Positions 61,409 through 64,000 of a DNA stretch of 64,000 nucleotides are shown piece by piece. Source of the DNA: Ancylobacter defluvii (GTDB lineage: Bacteria; Pseudomonadota; Alphaproteobacteria; Rhizobiales; Xanthobacteraceae); contig NZ_JAHBGD010000026.1 of assembly GCF_018390605.1 (NCBI RefSeq), forward strand, positions 225,958 to 289,957, written 5' to 3'. A program made the position numbers and the translations under genes. The notes beneath the pieces were generated by a model. It was not told the origin of the DNA. It saw nothing but the letters and a program-made list of their open reading frames with translations, and did not search any database. Each line of letters opens with the position of its first letter. The first letter of the stretch is position 1.

Positions 61409-61422
61409 ATGCGGGCATGTAC
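61409..61422. promoter_or_regulatory. Candidate MarR operator, copy 2 (ATGCGGGCATGTAC)
   Basis: Thirteen of fourteen bases match the site at 60973. It lies in the short gap before the MFS gene and overlaps a possible upstream start codon. CGGG-N6-CCCG (61412-61425) is nested in it. Confidence 0.6.
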
Positions 61423-61437
61423 CCGGAGATAAATGCC

Positions 61438-62772
61438 ATGGCCCTCCCTCCCACCGGACCGTCCGCGGCCGGCACATCCGCCTCCGGCGCCCCGGCGGTG
61501 CCGGCATTCTTCGCCCGGCGCGGCATCCACTACGGATGGGTGATGGCCGCCGTCACCTTCCTCACCATGCTGGTGACGGCGGGCGCGGTCGGCGCCCCCG
61601 GCGTGCTGATCGGCCCGCTGGAGCGCGAGTTCGGCTGGGCCACCGCCGATATCTCGTCCGGCTTTGCGATCCGGCTGGTGCTGTTCGGGCTGATGGGCCC
61701 GTTCGCCGCCGCCTTCATGAACCGCTTCGGCCTGCGCCCGGTCGCCGCCGTCGCCCTCGGCCTGATCGGTGCCGGGGTGTTCGGCTCCTTCTTCATGACC
61801 AGGATCTGGCACCTGATGCTGCTCTGGGGGGTGGTGGTCGGCTTCGGCACCGGGCTCACCGCCATGGTGCTCGGCGCCACGGTGGCGACCCGCTGGTTCG
61901 TGCAGCGGCGCGGCCTGGTCCTGGGGCTGCTCACCGCGAGCACCGCCACCGGACAGCTCGTCTTCCTGCCGCTGCTCGCCCAGCTCACCGAAACGCTCGG
62001 CTGGCGCAGCGCCCTCTCGATCGTGCTCGCCATGCTGTTGGTGGCCGCCGTCGCCGTGCTCACCCTGCTGCGCGACCGGCCGTCGGATATCGGGCTGCTT
62101 CCCTATGGCGCCAGCGAGCCGCCCACCCATCTCGTCCATCCCACCACGTTCAAGTCCATGTTCGCCTCGCCGCTGCTGGCGCTGCGCGATGCCTCGAAGT
62201 CGCGCACCTTCTGGGTGTTGTTCGCCACCTTCTTCATCTGCGGCGCCTCGACCAACGGTCTGGTGCAGACGCATTTCGTGTCGCTGTGCGGCGATTACGG
62301 CATGGCGGCGGTCACCGCCGCCGGCATGCTGGCGCTAATCGGGGTGTTCGATTTCATCGGCACCGTCGGCTCGGGCTGGCTGTCCGACCGCTTCGACAGC
62401 CGCTGGCTGCTGTTCTGGTATTACGGACTGCGCGGCCTGTCGCTGCTGTACCTGCCGTTCAGCGATTTCAGCTTCTACGGCCTGTCGATCTTCGCGGTGT
62501 TCTACGGCCTCGACTGGGTCGCCACCGTGCCGCCGACGGTGAAGCTCGCCGCCGACAAGTTCGGCGACCGGGCGAACCTGGTGTTCGGCTGGATCTTCGC
62601 CGGCCATCAGCTCGGCGCCGCCTCCGCCGCCTATGGCGCCGGCTTCAGCCGCACCTTCTACCAGACCTATCTGCCGGCCTTCTTCGTCGCTGGCTTGCTC
62701 TGCCTCGTCGCGGCGCTCGCCATCGTCGCGATACGCGAGCGCAGCCCGCGCCTTGCAACGGCAGCGCGCTGA
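61438..62772 (+). CDS. Major facilitator superfamily transporter
   Basis: A 444-residue permease with about twelve membrane helices. GGAG nine bases upstream supports the ATG at 61438. Helix 1 region is GIHYGWVMAAVTFLTMLVTA and a motif-A-like loop follows helix 8 (GSGWLSDRFDSRW). The family is close in style to monocarboxylate/oxalate-type carriers (OFA/MCT). Located after a MarR gene and near the gamma-glutamyltransferase gene, it may move the same compound or a product. Confidence 0.92.
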   Translation: MALPPTGPSAAGTSASGAPAVPAFFARRGIHYGWVMAAVTFLTMLVTAGAVGAPGVLIGPLEREFGWATADISSGFAIRLVLFGLMGPFAAAFMNRFGLRPVAAVALGLIGAGVFGSFFMTRIWHLMLLWGVVVGFGTGLTAMVLGATVATRWFVQRRGLVLGLLTASTATGQLVFLPLLAQLTETLGWRSALSIVLAMLLVAAVAVLTLLRDRPSDIGLLPYGASEPPTHLVHPTTFKSMFASPLLALRDASKSRTFWVLFATFFICGASTNGLVQTHFVSLCGDYGMAAVTAAGMLALIGVFDFIGTVGSGWLSDRFDSRWLLFWYYGLRGLSLLYLPFSDFSFYGLSIFAVFYGLDWVATVPPTVKLAADKFGDRANLVFGWIFAGHQLGAASAAYGAGFSRTFYQTYLPAFFVAGLLCLVAALAIVAIRERSPRLATAAR

Positions 62773-62783
62773 GCCAAGCCGGC

Positions 62784-63708
62784 CTATTCCACGAACACCT
62801 CCTCGCGGCGGCGGCGCACCGATGGCAGCACCGCGAGGAGGATCAGCGCCGCCGCCACCACCAGCAGCGTCAGGCTGATCGGCTTGTGGACGAAGGTCAT
62901 GGCATCGCCATGGGCGACCAGCATGGCGCGGCGGAGATTCTCCTCCAGCATCGGCCCGATGATGAAGGCGAGCAGCAGCGGCGTCGGCTCGCAGCCGAGG
63001 CGCGAGATCGCGTAGCCGAACAGTCCGGCGGCGAACAGCACCACCACGTCGAACGGCGAATTGTTCACCGCATAGGCGCCGATGCAGCAGAACAGCATGA
63101 TCGCCGGCACCAGCCGGCGGTAGGGAATGCGCAGGATCGACACCCAGATGGCGATCAGCGGCAGATTGATGATCAGCAGCATGGCGTTGCCGATCCACAT
63201 CGAGCACACTACGCCCCAGAACTGCTCCGGCCGCTGCGTCCCCACCTGCGGGCCCGGCGAGATGCCGTGGATGGTCATCAGCACCATCAGCGCCACGTTC
63301 TCCGCGGGGCCGAACGGCAGCCCGAGCTCGGAGAGCGTGCCGGCCGAGCCCGCGATGAAGAAGGTGAAGACGGTACCGGCGAACAGCGAGACGATAACGG
63401 CGATGGCCGGCGCCACCCCGGCCCGGCCCTGCTTGGCCGTCCGGTGGTCGTCGAGCGCGGTGATGATGTGGAGGATTTCCCGGGCATGTTGACGAGGATG
63501 GCGGTGGTGGAGCCGCCATACTGCGCGCCGGAATAGACGCCGGCGGGTATGATCAGTACCCCCATCGCCGGCAGCTCGAAGGTGATCGGCAGCAGGATGG
63601 CGGTGGCGGTGGCCGGGCTGATGCCGAGCAGCACCCCGATCAGGCAGAAGGCGAGGTTCTGCCAGGTGAGCGAGCGCAGCCGAGCGTGAGATGCGAGGCG
63701 AGTTCCAT
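62784..63708 (-). pseudogene. tctA: Tripartite tricarboxylate transporter large permease, TctA-like (frameshifted)
   Basis: The C-terminal part (MAPAIAVIVSLFAGTVFTFF onward) and the N-terminal part (ending GAQYGGSTTAILVNMPG) are in different frames. A single missing base near 63480, in the CCC run before GGGCAT, would restore the expected EILHIITALDDH junction. A second shift lies near 63670, where SLTWQNLAFCLIGVLLG leaves the frame of MELASHLTLG. About nine residues usual after GVLLG are also absent. With two shifts and a deletion it is probably dead, though an assembly error could explain one of them. Confidence 0.75.
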
Positions 63709-64000
63709 CACAGCACGGTCGGCGGCATCTGCAGCGCGCTCTGCGCCCGGAGGATTTGTGCCTCGATAAGCAGCAAACCTCTGATCAGGAACCAGGAATC
63801 GGCATTTCCTTCGTCTCGGAGGCATTCCTTGGCAGGTACTAGAGGCTGAAGTTCCAGGTCGGCGACACCCCATTGCGCGTCCCGTCGCGGCACCGTGGCA
63901 CCTTCGTCGATGGGTCCGATCGCCTCTGGACACGGCGGGCAGCGCATGGTTGGGCAGATTGAGACTGGTTTGAGTTGTGTTGGGCTTGGGTGCCGGATTT
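63709..64000. other. Unrecognised terminal segment
   Basis: About 290 bp at the window end. A 79-codon minus-strand frame ends at 63708, overlapping the tctA start, but has no family resemblance I can see. A TctB gene would be expected here and is not found. The last 60 bases are less GC-rich than the rest of the window. It may be decayed DNA next to the tctA pseudogene, or the edge of a different element. Confidence 0.4.

Noticed and set aside
1..64000. tRNA genes, rRNA genes, CRISPR arrays or intact insertion sequences
   Set aside because: None seen by eye: no regularly spaced repeats, no transposase motif and no cloverleaf-like segment. A dedicated RNA search was not possible.

Overview
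The window is GC-rich DNA from an alphaproteobacterium, probably of the Hyphomicrobiales (a Xanthobacteraceae-like member would fit). The evidence is the codon use, the many stacked ABC-transporter catabolic operons, the DUF3141-Pta-FabI operon and the iron-uptake gene sets. Species cannot be fixed from the sequence. No rRNA, tRNA, CRISPR array or intact insertion sequence was seen. Nearly all the DNA is accessory metabolism: uptake operons, each paired with its own regulator and a few enzymes.

Sugar region (1-16.6 kb). A minus-strand operon runs from a periplasmic binding protein through a SIS-domain isomerase, two MalF/MalG-type permeases, a TIM-barrel sugar-phosphate isomerase/epimerase and a SorC regulator to a MalK/UgpC ATPase cut by the window edge. 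An inositol-monophosphatase-family gene lies divergent to it. A second operon encodes a ribose/AI-2-type ABC importer with two permeases, then DhaK and DhaL, so the imported compound is probably phosphorylated as a keto-sugar. A LacI regulator and an aldo/keto reductase lie divergent. Three copies of a TTTACTAAA-like operator core sit in the shared promoter region.

Iron region (16.7-31.8 kb). There are two ferric-siderophore systems. One has a fused FhuB-type permease, an FhuD-type binding protein, a TonB-dependent receptor and an AraC regulator. The other is FecI sigma, FecR, an STN-domain TonB receptor, a binding protein, two FecCD permeases and an ATPase. A siderophore-interacting reductase completes the set. 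Only one ATPase gene is present for the two importers.

Middle region (31.8-45.8 kb). FabI, a phosphate acyltransferase and a DUF3141 hydrolase form an operon behind an FNR/FixK-type box, without the acetate kinase gene one would expect. An unknown 161-residue protein and a DUF3302/HlyD pair follow. Next is a fold-type-IV transaminase resembling (R)-selective amine transaminases, in line with a complete PotABCD-like importer and a MocR regulator. This looks like an amine or polyamine utilisation operon.

Nitrogen region (45.8-62.8 kb). A NodB-fold cyclic-amide-hydrolase-like protein, an amino-acid ABC importer and an M20 carbamoylase form one operon, divergent from a TetR regulator. A dimethylargininase-like enzyme, an M20 amidohydrolase, a nitroreductase, a class II aldolase and a ThDP enzyme follow. 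Then come an EamA transporter joined in frame to an unusual C-terminal domain, a cytosolic gamma-glutamyltransferase, a MarR regulator and an MFS transporter. The same 16-bp palindromic core occurs at the TetR promoter and at the transporter promoter, tying the region into one candidate regulon for an unidentified guanidino/ureido or gamma-glutamyl compound. The window ends in a frameshifted tctA pseudogene and about 290 bp of unrecognised sequence.
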